Below are positions 1-8,219 of a stretch of DNA of 40,657 bases, piece by piece; the first letter of the stretch is position 1, and each line of letters opens with the position of its first letter. The notes below the pieces were generated by a model. The model saw only the letters and a list, made by a program, of their open reading frames with translations, was not told the origin of the DNA and made no database searches. The stretch is taken from the NCBI RefSeq assembly GCF_022825805.1, contig NZ_JAJDWC010000078.1, positions 1-40,657 on the forward strand, given 5' to 3'. The DNA is from Phaeobacter sp. Its GTDB lineage: Bacteria > Pseudomonadota > Alphaproteobacteria > Rhodobacterales > Rhodobacteraceae. The position numbers were made by a program, and so were the translations under genes.

Positions 1-60
1 CGAATACACGTCTTCGAACTTCATAAGTCGAACTTCCTGTAACACTTCTGTCCGCTTCAT
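1..60 (-). CDS. IS1202/ISNCY-type transposase, N-terminal fragment
   Basis: This is the first 20 codons of a transposase that runs off the left edge, beginning MKRTEVLQEV. The start codon at 60-58 follows an AAGGAGG site. The opening residues resemble ISNCY-family DDE transposases, which normally continue into a helix-turn-helix domain and an RNase H-fold catalytic core; neither is visible here. The fragment is identical to the one at the right edge in the opposite orientation, so these are two copies of one element or a repeat at which assembly stopped. Confidence 0.72.
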   Translation of the reverse strand, partial: MKRTEVLQEVRLMKFEDVYS

Positions 61-87
61 AACGCCTCCTTTCGGAGACATGATAAA

Positions 88-132
88 ACCGGACAGATCG
101 CATGTTACCTACACCGGACATATCGCTTGTTA
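88..132 (-). repeat. Twin 20-bp direct repeats in IS end
   Basis: On the minus strand, 132-113 reads TAACAAGCGATATGTCCGGT and 107-88 reads TAACATGCGATCTGTCCGGT. They differ at 2 of 20 positions and have a 25-bp period. Their place between the element tip and the transposase gene fits paired transposase-binding sites, and they also overlap the transposase promoter region. Confidence 0.7.
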
Positions 133-247
133 GCGACAAACCGTGAGATCCCCTCTTGAGCCCGCCGCAAGATCGCGCCACGGTCTGCCGCGGCAAAACG
201 AGCGGTACGGCGACATGCGCCGGCCCCGCAACACGGGCGACGATATC

Positions 248-1168
248 ATGGTGTTTGTGATCATTCTGATGGGGCTGACCCCCAGCTTTCTGATGGTGGC
301 GCTTGGCGGGCTGTTGCGGCGCAGGCTAAGCCCTGAGGCCTGGCAGGGTCTGGACCGGCTGAACTTCGAAGCTCTGTTTCCGGCGCTGTTGTTTTTTGCC
401 GCCTGCAATCGTCCGATTGCGGTTGGTGATCTTGGCCGTATCGGGCCAGCGGTCTGGGGAGTGATGCTGCTGGCCCTCGCGCTGGGGCTGGTGGCCCGCC
501 GATTTGGGCCGGAGCGGTTTCTCGATTTTGCGGGTGGCTGGCAGACCGCCTGGCGGTTCAACACGGCCATTGCATTCGTTGCGGTGCAGACACTCTCACC
601 GGATCTGACAGGCCAGATGGCTGTGGCCATCGGCATGGCGGTGCCTGTTGCCAATGTGTTGGCGGTCAGCGCCCTATCGCGGGGCGGCCATCTGTCGTTT
701 GGCCAAACTCTGCGCAAAGTGGCGTTGAACCCGTTTCTGCTGGCCTCTGTGGCGGGGGTTGCTGTGGGTCTGTCGGGCTACAAACTGCCTGATCCGATAC
801 TGGCCCCGGCTGAAATGCTGGCGCAGGCCGCGATCCCGATTGCGCTGTTGTCCATTGGGGCCACGATGAACTGGCGGGCGCTGGCGCGGCTTGATCTGTT
901 CAATGGGTATCTCTGTCTGGTGCGGCTGGTGCTGGTGCCTTTCGGGGCCTTGGGGCTGTGCCTGCTGCTGCCGGTTCAGCCGGATCTCGCTGCGGTGCTG
1001 GTGTTATTTGCAGCCCTGCCGACGGCGTCAGCGGCCCATGTGCTGGCCTCTGCCTTTGGGGCCGACCGTGAATTGGCCGCAACCCTGATTGCGCAATCCA
1101 CCCTGCTCAGCGCGGTCACCCTGCCCCTGTGGGTCTGGACCATCACGCTGATGTTCCCGCTCGGCTAA
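248..1168 (+). CDS. AEC family transporter (auxin efflux carrier-like permease)
   Basis: A predicted inner-membrane permease of 306 residues, the usual length for bacterial AEC proteins, which export small organic acids or related anions. The protein is almost entirely hydrophobic, with about ten membrane segments, a short basic loop after the first one (LLRRRLSPEA) and the N-terminal and C-terminal helical bundles typical of the family. The ATG at 248 is preferred over an in-frame upstream extension to 143, because that extension is hydrophilic and low in similarity to any AEC protein. The IS end sits only about 110 bp upstream, so the native promoter may have been cut or replaced. The substrate cannot be told from sequence. 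A LysR regulator follows on the same strand. Confidence 0.85.
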   Translation: MVFVIILMGLTPSFLMVALGGLLRRRLSPEAWQGLDRLNFEALFPALLFFAACNRPIAVGDLGRIGPAVWGVMLLALALGLVARRFGPERFLDFAGGWQTAWRFNTAIAFVAVQTLSPDLTGQMAVAIGMAVPVANVLAVSALSRGGHLSFGQTLRKVALNPFLLASVAGVAVGLSGYKLPDPILAPAEMLAQAAIPIALLSIGATMNWRALARLDLFNGYLCLVRLVLVPFGALGLCLLLPVQPDLAAVLVLFAALPTASAAHVLASAFGADRELAATLIAQSTLLSAVTLPLWVWTITLMFPLG

Positions 1169-1383
1169 ACAAAGACACGCGGCGGCAGACGGGCCGAACA
1201 GAGGGCATTGATAGAGGCACCTGCTGGAAAGGCCCTGATAGAGAGGCTGTGGCCTGCGCATCCAGCGTTTCCACAGTGGGGACGATCCCAGGAAAACCCC
1301 GCAATTATCCCACAGTTGCCCCCTTCTTGCCTGATTTGCCCACCAAAGCTGGTCCTCGGAACGATTATTCAAGGACGCAAACA

Positions 1384-2289
1384 ATGGACCGACTGACCGA
1401 GATGGAGGCCTTCGCCAATGTGGTGGATCAGGGCGGCTTTACCGACGCGGCCAAGAAAATGGGGATCTCGAAATCCGCGGTTTCCAAACATGTCTCCAGC
1501 CTGGAGGCGCGATTGGGGGCCCGACTGCTGAACCGCACCACCCGCCGGGTGTCGCCGACGGAAATTGGCCTGGCCTATTATGACCGCGCCCGCCGGGTGC
1601 TGAACGACGCAGGCGAAGCCGATGCGCTGGTCACCTCGATGCAATCTGCGCCCTCGGGCCTGCTGCGGATCTCGGTGGCGACCGATTTTGGCGTCAACCA
1701 CCTGTCGCCGGTGCTGTCGGATTTCCTGCGAGATTATCCCGACATCACGGTCAATATGGTGCTGAACAACCGCTATGTGGAGCTGATCTCCGAAGGGTTC
1801 GACATGGCCGTGCGGATTGGTGAGCTGGAAGACAGCTCGCTGCGGGCGCGCAAACTGACGGAAACCACCAAACGCATGATCGCCTCTCCGGCCTATCTGG
1901 AGAAATTCGGCCGACCACAAAAAATCGACGATCTGAACACGCACAAGCTGCTGCATTATTCCAACCAATCAAGCGGCAGCATGTGGAAGATCACCGCGCC
2001 ATCGGGCGAAAAACGCCAGGTGCGCACCTCTGGCTGGCTGTCGGTGAACGACGGGCAATCGCTGCTGAATGCAGCCATCTCCGGGCTCGGTATCGCCTAT
2101 CTGCCCAGCTATCTCTATTCCGATGCGATGGCCGAAGGGCTGGTGGAGGATGTGATGCCGGCGCTGCCGCAGGAAACCCAGGGGATCTATGCGGTCTATC
2201 CGCCAGGCCGGTTCACCCAGCCCAAAGTGCGCGCATTCATCGATTTTCTGGCGCAGGCCTTTGCCGAACAAGAAGGCATCCGCTGGTAG
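1384..2289 (+). CDS. LysR family transcriptional regulator
   Basis: A 301-residue LysR-type regulator. Residues 1-60 hold the winged helix-turn-helix (MDRLTEMEAFANVVDQGGFT, then SKSAVSKHVSSLEARLGARL), and from about residue 90 onwards there is the periplasmic-binding-protein-like effector domain (LRISVATDFG, then VNDGQSLLNAAISGLGIAYLPS). It resembles the large CrgA/DsdC-like group of proteobacterial regulators. The start at 1384 has an AAGGA site about 10 bases upstream; in-frame sequence further upstream is not LysR-like. It follows the AEC permease after about 215 bp with no obvious terminator between them, and might regulate that gene or one now separated by the IS. Ligand unknown. Confidence 0.92.
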   Translation: MDRLTEMEAFANVVDQGGFTDAAKKMGISKSAVSKHVSSLEARLGARLLNRTTRRVSPTEIGLAYYDRARRVLNDAGEADALVTSMQSAPSGLLRISVATDFGVNHLSPVLSDFLRDYPDITVNMVLNNRYVELISEGFDMAVRIGELEDSSLRARKLTETTKRMIASPAYLEKFGRPQKIDDLNTHKLLHYSNQSSGSMWKITAPSGEKRQVRTSGWLSVNDGQSLLNAAISGLGIAYLPSYLYSDAMAEGLVEDVMPALPQETQGIYAVYPPGRFTQPKVRAFIDFLAQAFAEQEGIRW

Positions 2290-2351
2290 GTCATCGCCTC
2301 CTGCCAGCTTGCAGACATCAGCTCCAAAGGTCTTACCTCGGCCTGCCATCG

Positions 2352-2380
2352 CCCTTCGCAGTCACCTGCGAGGGGCTTTT
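2352..2380 (+). terminator. Rho-independent terminator after the LysR gene
   Basis: A 10-bp stem (2352-2361 with 2366-2375, one T-G pair) closes a TCAC loop and is followed by CTTTT. It lies between two convergent genes and so ends the LysR transcript just before the stop codon of the OmpA-like gene. Confidence 0.7.
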
Positions 2381-2385
2381 GGTTG

Positions 2386-3492
2386 TCAGGGCGTGATCAG
2401 CACCACTTCGACACGGCGGTTCACCTCGCGGCCCGCGGCGGTTTGGTTGCTGGTGCGCGGTGCCATGAACCCCGCGCCTGCAACGGCAATGCGTGCAGGC
2501 TCCAGATCGCTGTCTACCAGCATGCGCGCCCGCACCGCCTGCGCCCGCTGTTCAGAGATGGCGACGTTCTGCGCCAGGCTGCCCACGGTGTCGGTGTGGC
2601 CCACCAGCAAAATGGTGGCGGTGGGGTTGGCCTGCAGATAGGCCGTCAACGCGGCGAGGCTGGCATAGGGTCTGGCCCCCAGGGTGACGGCACCGGGATC
2701 AAATTCCAGATCTGCCAGCACCGCATGGCCAAAATCCTGCAGCAAGGTGATCGGATCTGTTTGCCCCAGGACTCCCTGCCCGGTCTGTTCAGGCTGAAGC
2801 TGCCCTGCCGCATCCCCCGTCGCAGAAGACGCCCCCTGCGCAGAGATGGCAGCACCCCCGATCGCGGCACCACTGGCAGACGCGGTGGTTGGTGTGACCT
2901 CAATCGCCTGCACATAGGTGGCCCGCCCCGAGCGCGACACCAATAGCGTTACAATCCGGCCATCGGCATTTTCTGCCGACAGAAAGTTAAACTTGCCGAT
3001 GTCGATGGTCATATCCGGTGCGGGAATGGTTTCGATATCAAAGCGAAAATCAAACCCACCACAGCTGCGCGCGGCGCATTGGAACAGGATCTCAAATCCA
3101 TCGGCCTCCAACTGCGCGCGCAATGGCGCCAGGATCTGCAACACGGTGGCATCGCCAGACAGCCGCCAACTGCGCCGCAGGATCCGCCCCTCCACCTCGC
3201 GGCTGGGCACGCGGCGCTCCACGGCGGGTCCGAGCGGCAGAGCATAGCTGCCAAGCGCGGTGGCGCGTTCGCTCAGCTGGCGGGCGCCAACGGGCAATTG
3301 CACGCTTTGGGCTGAACCGAGGCTGGGCCAGAGCACACACAGACCGATCCCCGCCAAAACCGCAGAGCGCCGCAAGTGACGCCCGCCAAAGCGGCCAACC
3401 GCTGTGCAAACGACCGCAAAAGACGCAGAATTTATGCGCAGCGGCAAAAGAGCTGACAGAACAGCTGGCGAGAACACGGGCAGAGACAACAT
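2386..3492 (-). CDS. OmpA family outer-membrane/peptidoglycan-binding protein
   Basis: An exported protein with a C-terminal OmpA-like domain (about residues 255-368) that should bind peptidoglycan; GHTDTVGSL and NRRVEVV mark the domain. The middle region (70-205) is of unknown fold, followed by a Ser/Ala-rich linker. A signal peptide is clear at about residues 40-61 (RRSAVLAGIGLCVLWPSLGS, cleavage near SAQ). The 368-residue frame therefore has an unusual 40-residue N-terminal extension, and a TTG at 3375-3373 just before the signal peptide is a plausible true start. It is 24 bp downstream of the AhpD-like gene, so it is probably the last gene of the CinA operon. Confidence 0.85.
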   Translation of the reverse strand: MLSLPVFSPAVLSALLPLRINSASFAVVCTAVGRFGGRHLRRSAVLAGIGLCVLWPSLGSAQSVQLPVGARQLSERATALGSYALPLGPAVERRVPSREVEGRILRRSWRLSGDATVLQILAPLRAQLEADGFEILFQCAARSCGGFDFRFDIETIPAPDMTIDIGKFNFLSAENADGRIVTLLVSRSGRATYVQAIEVTPTTASASGAAIGGAAISAQGASSATGDAAGQLQPEQTGQGVLGQTDPITLLQDFGHAVLADLEFDPGAVTLGARPYASLAALTAYLQANPTATILLVGHTDTVGSLAQNVAISEQRAQAVRARMLVDSDLEPARIAVAGAGFMAPRTSNQTAAGREVNRRVEVVLITP

Positions 3493-3516
3493 AGGGATCA
3501 GCAGAGCGTTTCCAGA

Positions 3517-4092
3517 TCAGCGGTATTGAGCGTGATAGTCATCGTTGGGCACCATGCCGGTCGCGCTGGCCACCCGATTGGACATGTTGAAAAAGCCCGT
3601 GACATTGGCGATGTCCCAAATGTCGCGGTCGCTGAACCCGTGATCGCGCAGTGCCTGACGGTCGCTTTCTTCGATCTCGGCGCTGGCTTTGGTCGCTTTG
3701 GCGGCGAAATCCAGCATTGCCCGCTGACGGGGCGTGATCGGAGCGACGCGGTAATTCATCACCAGCATTTCCCCCAGTTTCGGATCACCCGAGAGCTGCC
3801 GCACCGCTGCACCATGGGCCACCAGACAGTAAAAACAGCTGTTGATCGCCGAGACCACAACCGCGATCATCTCGCGTTCCAGCTTGCTCAGCCCGCTATC
3901 GGCCAGCATCAAATCGTTATACATCGCGGTGAACGCATTCAGCTTGTCGATGTCAAAAGCGTTGGCGCGCAGCACATTGGGCACCATGCCCAGTTTCTCC
4001 TGACAGATGTCAAAATACTTCTGCGTCTCGGGCGGCAGCGGATCGACCATCGGCAGATCCAGCGCGGTTGGGGCATCGGTGTTGCGGCTCAT
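3517..4092 (-). CDS. Peroxidase-related protein, AhpD/carboxymuconolactone decarboxylase-like
   Basis: A 191-residue all-helical protein of the alkylhydroperoxidase AhpD-like superfamily, close to the uncharacterised peroxidase-related enzymes. The active-site pattern is intact: Glu in LEREMIAVVVS, then Cys86-Phe-Tyr-Cys89 and His93 (NSCFYCLVAHG). Family members reduce peroxides or act as redox relays using the CxxC pair; the actual reductant and substrate are unknown. It starts 3 bp after the stop of the GNAT gene, so the two are almost certainly co-transcribed. A role in oxidative stress is inference. Confidence 0.88.
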   Translation of the reverse strand: MSRNTDAPTALDLPMVDPLPPETQKYFDICQEKLGMVPNVLRANAFDIDKLNAFTAMYNDLMLADSGLSKLEREMIAVVVSAINSCFYCLVAHGAAVRQLSGDPKLGEMLVMNYRVAPITPRQRAMLDFAAKATKASAEIEESDRQALRDHGFSDRDIWDIANVTGFFNMSNRVASATGMVPNDDYHAQYR

Positions 4093-4095
4093 CAG

Positions 4096-4839
4096 TTACA
4101 CTCCGTCGGGGTTGTACCGATAGTGGTATCCGCCCGCGGGGGTCATGCCAAGGGAGGCATAAAGCCCATTGGCACCAGGGTTCGCCTTTGTGCAGAGAAC
4201 CGCCAAGCGGTCGGCGCCTTGTTCCTGCGCCCAGAGCGCCGCGCGGCGCATCAGCCAGGCGCCCATACCACGGCGGCGTTGATGCGGCAGGATCTCCAGC
4301 GCGTGGACCATGGCAACACCTGCGTGGATGGCCACAAATCCGGTGCCGGCGGGGCTGTCATCCCAGCGGCCCAGCAAGGTGATTTTGGGGCCTGTCACCC
4401 GCTCCATCACCGCCAGCCGTTCCGGCCCAATGCCACCCTGGGCCCAGATCTCGCGCTGGATCGCCAGCGGCTCTTCGATTGCAAAGGCGGTGACCGGCGG
4501 AATGTCCAGATCGCACAAAAGCGCCACCGGGCAGTCCCAAATCTGCACCGGATCCTTCACCACATAGCCGCGCTCTGCCAATTGTGCATCCAGCGCGTCC
4601 TGCCCATCGCGGATCATGAACAGCCGGTCCTGCCCCATCTGGACCATGGCCGCTTCAGCGGTTGCAAGTTCTGTGGCGGTGGCCGTGGGCTGATCCAGCG
4701 TGGCCGCAGACACACGGCTGCCGCCCCCGCGACCTTCGCGCAGGGTGATGGGGCCGCAGGTCAATTGACGATGGGCAGGCCATGTCGCCTCGGTGACAGC
4801 GTAGAAAATGGGATCCGTAGAGGCTGCAGTGTCGCTCAC
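4096..4839 (-). CDS. GNAT family N-acetyltransferase
   Basis: A 247-residue protein with one clear GNAT domain in the C-terminal half (about 150-240). The acetyl-CoA-binding loop appears as HQRRRGMGAWLMRRA, and NGLYASLGM is the usual beta6/beta7 region. The N-terminal half could be a degenerate second GNAT-like domain. The start ATG overlaps the stop of the upstream CinA-like gene by 4 bases (ATGA), implying translational coupling. The acceptor substrate cannot be predicted. Confidence 0.85.
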   Translation of the reverse strand: MSDTAASTDPIFYAVTEATWPAHRQLTCGPITLREGRGGGSRVSAATLDQPTATATELATAEAAMVQMGQDRLFMIRDGQDALDAQLAERGYVVKDPVQIWDCPVALLCDLDIPPVTAFAIEEPLAIQREIWAQGGIGPERLAVMERVTGPKITLLGRWDDSPAGTGFVAIHAGVAMVHALEILPHQRRRGMGAWLMRRAALWAQEQGADRLAVLCTKANPGANGLYASLGMTPAGGYHYRYNPDGV

Positions 4840-5558
4840 AGATCCAGATCCCGCGCGAGCCGCGTGATCGCTGCATCCACCCGCGCCCCATCAGAGCCGC
4901 GCACCACCACATTGGCGCCAAAGGCCCCGTTGCGCTGAAACGGGTAGCAGCCGATCGACAGATCCTCAAACCCCTCTGCCACCGCGGTGAGGATTGGCGC
5001 GATGTCGCCTTCGCCACGGTCGACGCGCAAGGTCTGCGACAGCAGGGGCGCGCCGCCAGTCAGGGTCGGCAGCACCGACGCCACCATCGCCTGAAACACG
5101 GTCGGCACCCCGGCCATCACATGCACATTGCGCAGCGTGAAGCCCGGCGCGGTCGACACCGGGTTGTCGATCAAGGTGGCACCATCCGGAATGCGCGCCA
5201 TACGCAGACGCGCGGCATTCAGCTCCAGACCGGATTTGTCGTAATGGGCCTGCAGCAGCGCCCGGGCATCGGCGCGCACATCCAGATGCACGCCAAAGGC
5301 CTTGCTGATGCAATCGGCCGTGATGTCATCATGGGTCGGACCGATGCCGCCACTGGTAAAGACATGATCGAACTGGTCCGACAGGCTGGTGACGGCGGCG
5401 ATGATGGCGGCTTCGTCATCGCTGATCACCCGCGCCTCTTTCAGGTCGATGCCATGTTTTGTCAGCTCACCGGCGAGGAAATGCATGTTGGAATCCCGGG
5501 TGCGCCCGGACAGGATTTCATCTCCGATGACCAGCATAGCGGCTGTTGGGTTGGCCAT
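4836..5558 (-). CDS. CinA-like competence/damage-inducible protein A, molybdopterin-binding domain only
   Basis: A 240-residue stand-alone MoaB/MogA-like domain (COG1058). The family signatures are IGDEILSGRTRDSN near the start and TSGGIGPTHDDITAD at about 70-85. The C-terminal nicotinamide-nucleotide amidase domain of full CinA is absent, as in many alphaproteobacteria where it is separate. Proteins of this kind may act in pyridine nucleotide repair (ADP-ribose pyrophosphatase); this is family knowledge. The ATG at 5558 has a GAGGAG site; an upstream in-frame extension is not conserved-looking. First gene of a likely four-gene operon (CinA, GNAT, AhpD-like, OmpA-like), divergent from sfsA. 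Confidence 0.9.
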   Translation of the reverse strand: MANPTAAMLVIGDEILSGRTRDSNMHFLAGELTKHGIDLKEARVISDDEAAIIAAVTSLSDQFDHVFTSGGIGPTHDDITADCISKAFGVHLDVRADARALLQAHYDKSGLELNAARLRMARIPDGATLIDNPVSTAPGFTLRNVHVMAGVPTVFQAMVASVLPTLTGGAPLLSQTLRVDRGEGDIAPILTAVAEGFEDLSIGCYPFQRNGAFGANVVVRGSDGARVDAAITRLARDLDL

Positions 5559-5569
5559 TTGCGCTTCTC

Positions 5570-5595
5570 CTCTTGATCCGAGCTCTTGATCCAAG
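5570..5595. repeat. 13-bp tandem duplication between cinA-like gene and sfsA
   Basis: CTCTTGATCCGAG is followed at once by CTCTTGATCCAAG, one mismatch. It lies in the 63-bp divergent spacer and contains the ribosome binding site region of the CinA-like gene at its left border. Confidence 0.75.
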
Positions 5596-5621
5596 TGTAG
5601 CGCAGGTATAGGCCCTGTCAC

Positions 5622-6323
5622 ATGCGCTTTCCAACCCCTCTCCTCCGGGCCACGCTGATCCGCCGCTACAAGAGATTTCTGGCCGATTGCCAGCTCGAAG
5701 ATGGCCGCGAAGTGACCGCCCATTGTGCCAACCCCGGATCGATGATGGGGCTCGCTGATCCCGGCAGCCCGGTCTGGCTCGAACCCAACGATGACCCGAA
5801 GAAAAAGCTGAAATACGGCTGGCGCGTGGTCGAGGTGGCCGGTGGCGCATTGGTGGGCGTGGACACATCTGTGCCAAACCGCGCGCTGAAAGCGGCGCTG
5901 GAGGCACGCGAGATCCCTGCCCTGGCCGCCTATGAAACCGTGCGCGCCGAAGTGAAATATGCCGAAAAGAGCCGGATTGATTTCCTGCTACAGCAGCCCG
6001 GCCTGCCGGATTGTTATGTCGAGGTCAAAAGCGTCACGCTCTCGCGCCAACCCGGGCTTGCGGAGTTTCCCGACAGTGTGACGGCACGGGGGGCGAAACA
6101 TCTGGGCAATCTGGCTGACATGTGCCGGGCCGGCCACCGTGCGGTGCTGTTGTATCTTGTGCAACGCGGCGATTGCGACCGCTTTGCCATCGCGGCAGAC
6201 ATCGACCCGGCCTATGGCGCCGCCTGGGAGGCCGCCGCGGAAGCAGGGGTCGAACGCCTGGTCATCGCAACCGAGGTCACATCCGAAGGGGTGCGCATCA
6301 CCGGAGAGATCGCCGCAGCCTGA
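5622..6323 (+). CDS. sfsA: DNA/RNA nuclease SfsA (sugar fermentation stimulation protein)
   Basis: A 233-residue SfsA-family protein, full length for the family. The OB-fold N-terminus (LIRRYKRFLADCQLEDG, then AHCANPGSMMGL) is followed by a PD-(D/E)xK nuclease-like core: Asp in SRIDFLL and the Glu-x-Lys in YVEVKSVTL. In E. coli the protein binds DNA non-specifically and was linked to maltose metabolism; a nuclease role is inferred from the fold. It is transcribed divergently from the CinA-like gene. The next gene, map, lies 206 bp downstream; sfsA-map neighbourhood occurs in other alphaproteobacteria as far as I recall. Confidence 0.95.
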   Translation: MRFPTPLLRATLIRRYKRFLADCQLEDGREVTAHCANPGSMMGLADPGSPVWLEPNDDPKKKLKYGWRVVEVAGGALVGVDTSVPNRALKAALEAREIPALAAYETVRAEVKYAEKSRIDFLLQQPGLPDCYVEVKSVTLSRQPGLAEFPDSVTARGAKHLGNLADMCRAGHRAVLLYLVQRGDCDRFAIAADIDPAYGAAWEAAAEAGVERLVIATEVTSEGVRITGEIAAA

Positions 6324-6376
6324 TTGATTCTGTGTCGCGCTGTTGGCTCTGGTTCAGACGGTTAGACAAGAACAGG

Positions 6377-6406
6377 GCGGACACAGGCCTAGCAGACACA
6401 GGCTCT
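6377..6406. repeat. 15-bp imperfect tandem duplication downstream of sfsA
   Basis: GCGGACACAGGCCTA is followed by GCAGACACAGGCTCT (12 of 15 identical), in the sfsA-map spacer. Confidence 0.6.
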
Positions 6407-6444
6407 GGCCCTTTGCGCGCGAACCGCTTACATACCTAGGGAAC

Positions 6445-6523
6445 ACCCTCGTCCAGGCGGCACCTCGTCCAAACGGCACCCCGCCCAGATGAAACCCGCC
6501 CAGATGAAACCCGCCAAGACGAC
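6445..6523. repeat. Five 15-17 bp tandem repeats just upstream of map
   Basis: Units run 6445-6461, 6462-6477, 6478-6493, 6494-6508 and 6509-6523, with consensus ACCC(C/T)G(C/T)CCAGATGAA. Units 3 and 4 are nearly identical. The array ends 6 bases before the map start codon, so it forms most of the map leader and lacks a good ribosome binding site except in its last unit. Confidence 0.8.
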
Positions 6524-6529
6524 AACCTG

Positions 6530-7354
6530 ATGGAGCCTCGCCTCATGAGATCGAAAGACGGCCGCACGACCAAAGACGGCATCCGCATCTACGAGCCCGG
6601 TGATTTTGCCGGAATGCACGCAGCCGGTGCACTGGCGGCCCGGATCCTGGACGACATTGCCCCCCATGTGGCGCCCGGCCAGACCACTGGCGAGCTTGAC
6701 CGGATGATCACCCAGATGGTGGTCGATGCAGGCGCAACCTCTGCCACCATCGGCTACAAAGGCTATCAGCACGCCAGCTGCATCAGCGTGAACCACGTGG
6801 TCTGCCACGGCATCCCCGGTGACAAGAAGCTGAAGGATGGCGACATCCTGAACATCGATGTGACCGTGATCGTGGATGGCTGGTTTGGCGACACCAGCCG
6901 CATGTATGTGGCAGGCAAACTGCCGCGCAAGGCCGAGCGGTTGATCCAGGTCACCCATGATTCGCTGATGAAGGGCATCGAGGCGGTGAAGCCCGGCAAC
7001 ACCTTTGGCGATATCGGTCATGCCATCCAGACCTATGTCGAAGCGCAGCGCATGAGCGTGGTGCGGGACTTCTGCGGCCATGGCCTGGGTCAGGTGTTTC
7101 ACGCCCCGCCCAATGTTCTGCACTATGGCCGTGCGGGCTCTGGTCCGGTGCTGGAAGAGGGGATGTTCTTCACCATCGAGCCAATGGTGAACCTGGGGCG
7201 GCCGGAAACCAAGATCCTCGCCGATGAATGGACCGCCGTGACCCGCGACAAATCCCTGTCCGCGCAATTCGAACATTCCGTTGGCGTGACCGCAGATGGT
7301 GTGGAGATCTTCACCCTCTCCCCCAGCGGAAAGTTTCACCCGACTTACGACTAA
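6530..7354 (+). CDS. map: Methionine aminopeptidase, type I
   Basis: A 274-residue cytosolic metalloprotease that removes initiator methionine from new proteins. All expected residues are visible: His93 (VCHG) for substrate contact, and metal ligands Asp110, Asp121, His184, Glu217 and Glu248. Length fits bacterial type Ia enzymes with a short N-terminal extension. ATG codons at 6530 and 6545 are both possible starts; neither has a strong ribosome binding site because the region upstream is a tandem repeat. Followed by a strong bidirectional terminator. Confidence 0.96.
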   Translation: MEPRLMRSKDGRTTKDGIRIYEPGDFAGMHAAGALAARILDDIAPHVAPGQTTGELDRMITQMVVDAGATSATIGYKGYQHASCISVNHVVCHGIPGDKKLKDGDILNIDVTVIVDGWFGDTSRMYVAGKLPRKAERLIQVTHDSLMKGIEAVKPGNTFGDIGHAIQTYVEAQRMSVVRDFCGHGLGQVFHAPPNVLHYGRAGSGPVLEEGMFFTIEPMVNLGRPETKILADEWTAVTRDKSLSAQFEHSVGVTADGVEIFTLSPSGKFHPTYD

Positions 7355-7371
7355 CGGATCCAAGCCGAACG

Positions 7372-7408
7372 AAAAAAGGGGCGTGCCACCCGGCGCGCCC
7401 CTTTTTTT
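7372..7408. terminator. Bidirectional rho-independent terminator
   Basis: A GC-rich hairpin (GGGGCG... with ...CGCCCC) has six A before it and seven T after it, so it can end both map on the plus strand and the HAD gene on the minus strand. Confidence 0.85.
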
Positions 7409-7474
7409 GTTCATCAAATGGCTGGGTTGTTCGCCAGATGGCTGTCTGCGACGTCGTTTCACGCGGCGGTTTTG

Positions 7475-8137
7475 TCAGAAACCAATCAGCTGTGGCACCT
7501 GTGACATGGCGGTGAAATGTTCGGCGTTGTGGCGGGTCAGGCGGGTGCCTGCGCCGTGGGGATCAAAGCCGAGGCAGCGCATCCCGGCGCGCGCGGCGGC
7601 CAATGCGCCGTTTTCGCTGTCTTCAATCACCAGACAGTCGCGGGCCTGCACGTCAAAGTGGCAGGCCGCGGCCAGGAACAGATCCGGGTCCGGTTTGCCC
7701 GTCTTCAGCGTCTGGGCAGAAAACATCGCGTCCGGATGGAACACCTCCCACAGGCCGTTTTGGCCCAAGGTGATGCGCATCTTCTCTTCGCTGCCGTTGG
7801 AGGCCACACAAAAGGCGATGTCCTTCTGGCGAAGGAAGGCCAAGAGATCGGAAATACCGGGCACCAGATCAACACCTGCGCGCAGACGCAGGTAGGTTTC
7901 TTCATACACCTCGTCGATCCAGTTGTCGGGCAACACAGCACCGCGGGCCAGCGCCTTTTGGCGGACATGCCCCATGGTGCCGCCCACAAAGAGATCCATA
8001 CACTCCGCCAGCGATACCGTCAGACCATAGCGGGCGAGGTTGTCGACAAGCACCTGATTGCTGAGCGTTTCACTGTCCACCAGCACACCGTCGCAATCAA
8101 AAATCACAAGTTTCGGCGTGGGATATGTGATCGGCAT
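7475..8137 (-). CDS. HAD family hydrolase (subfamily IA, phosphoglycolate/beta-phosphoglucomutase-like)
   Basis: A 220-residue haloacid dehalogenase-type phosphatase. Motif I is FDCDGVLVDSE (nucleophile Asp and acid/base Asp), motif II is the Ser/Asn in CVASNGS, motif III Lys is in KTGKPDPDLF, and motif IV is VIEDSENG. A helical cap between motifs I and II places it in subfamily I. It resembles YniC/YfbT-type sugar phosphatases; the substrate is not predictable. It lies 82 bp downstream of rsmD on the same strand and may belong to that operon. Confidence 0.9.
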   Translation of the reverse strand: MPITYPTPKLVIFDCDGVLVDSETLSNQVLVDNLARYGLTVSLAECMDLFVGGTMGHVRQKALARGAVLPDNWIDEVYEETYLRLRAGVDLVPGISDLLAFLRQKDIAFCVASNGSEEKMRITLGQNGLWEVFHPDAMFSAQTLKTGKPDPDLFLAAACHFDVQARDCLVIEDSENGALAAARAGMRCLGFDPHGAGTRLTRHNAEHFTAMSQVPQLIGF

Positions 8138-8219
8138 CGGCTCATCTCTCCGTACACTAGAACATTTCTAGGCCTTGCGCAGTGGGCGCTGATGCGCCCG
8201 CAGCGGTATATTCACTGGC

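Larger units (their letters stand above)
1..138 (-). mobile_element. Left partial IS copy, transposase-proximal end
   Basis: Bases 1-139 are the exact reverse complement of 40518-40656. The element end is probably at 138, where the minus strand starts TGTCGCTA; the 139th matching base may be chance. Reading inwards on the minus strand come two near-identical 20-bp direct repeats, a strong AAGGAGG ribosome binding site and the transposase start. Only the end of the element is present; the rest lies beyond the window. Family assignment (IS1202/ISNCY-like) rests on the transposase N-terminus and is from memory. Confidence 0.8.

Noticed and set aside
3526..4938. A 470-codon open frame on the plus strand opposite the AhpD-like and GNAT genes
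   Set aside because: It is antisense to two well-recognised proteins, is rich in His, Gln and Arg with no domain, and is the kind of shadow frame expected in high-GC coding DNA.
6445..6523. Possible CRISPR array
   Set aside because: Units are directly adjacent with no spacers and are only 15-17 bp; there are no cas genes anywhere in the window.
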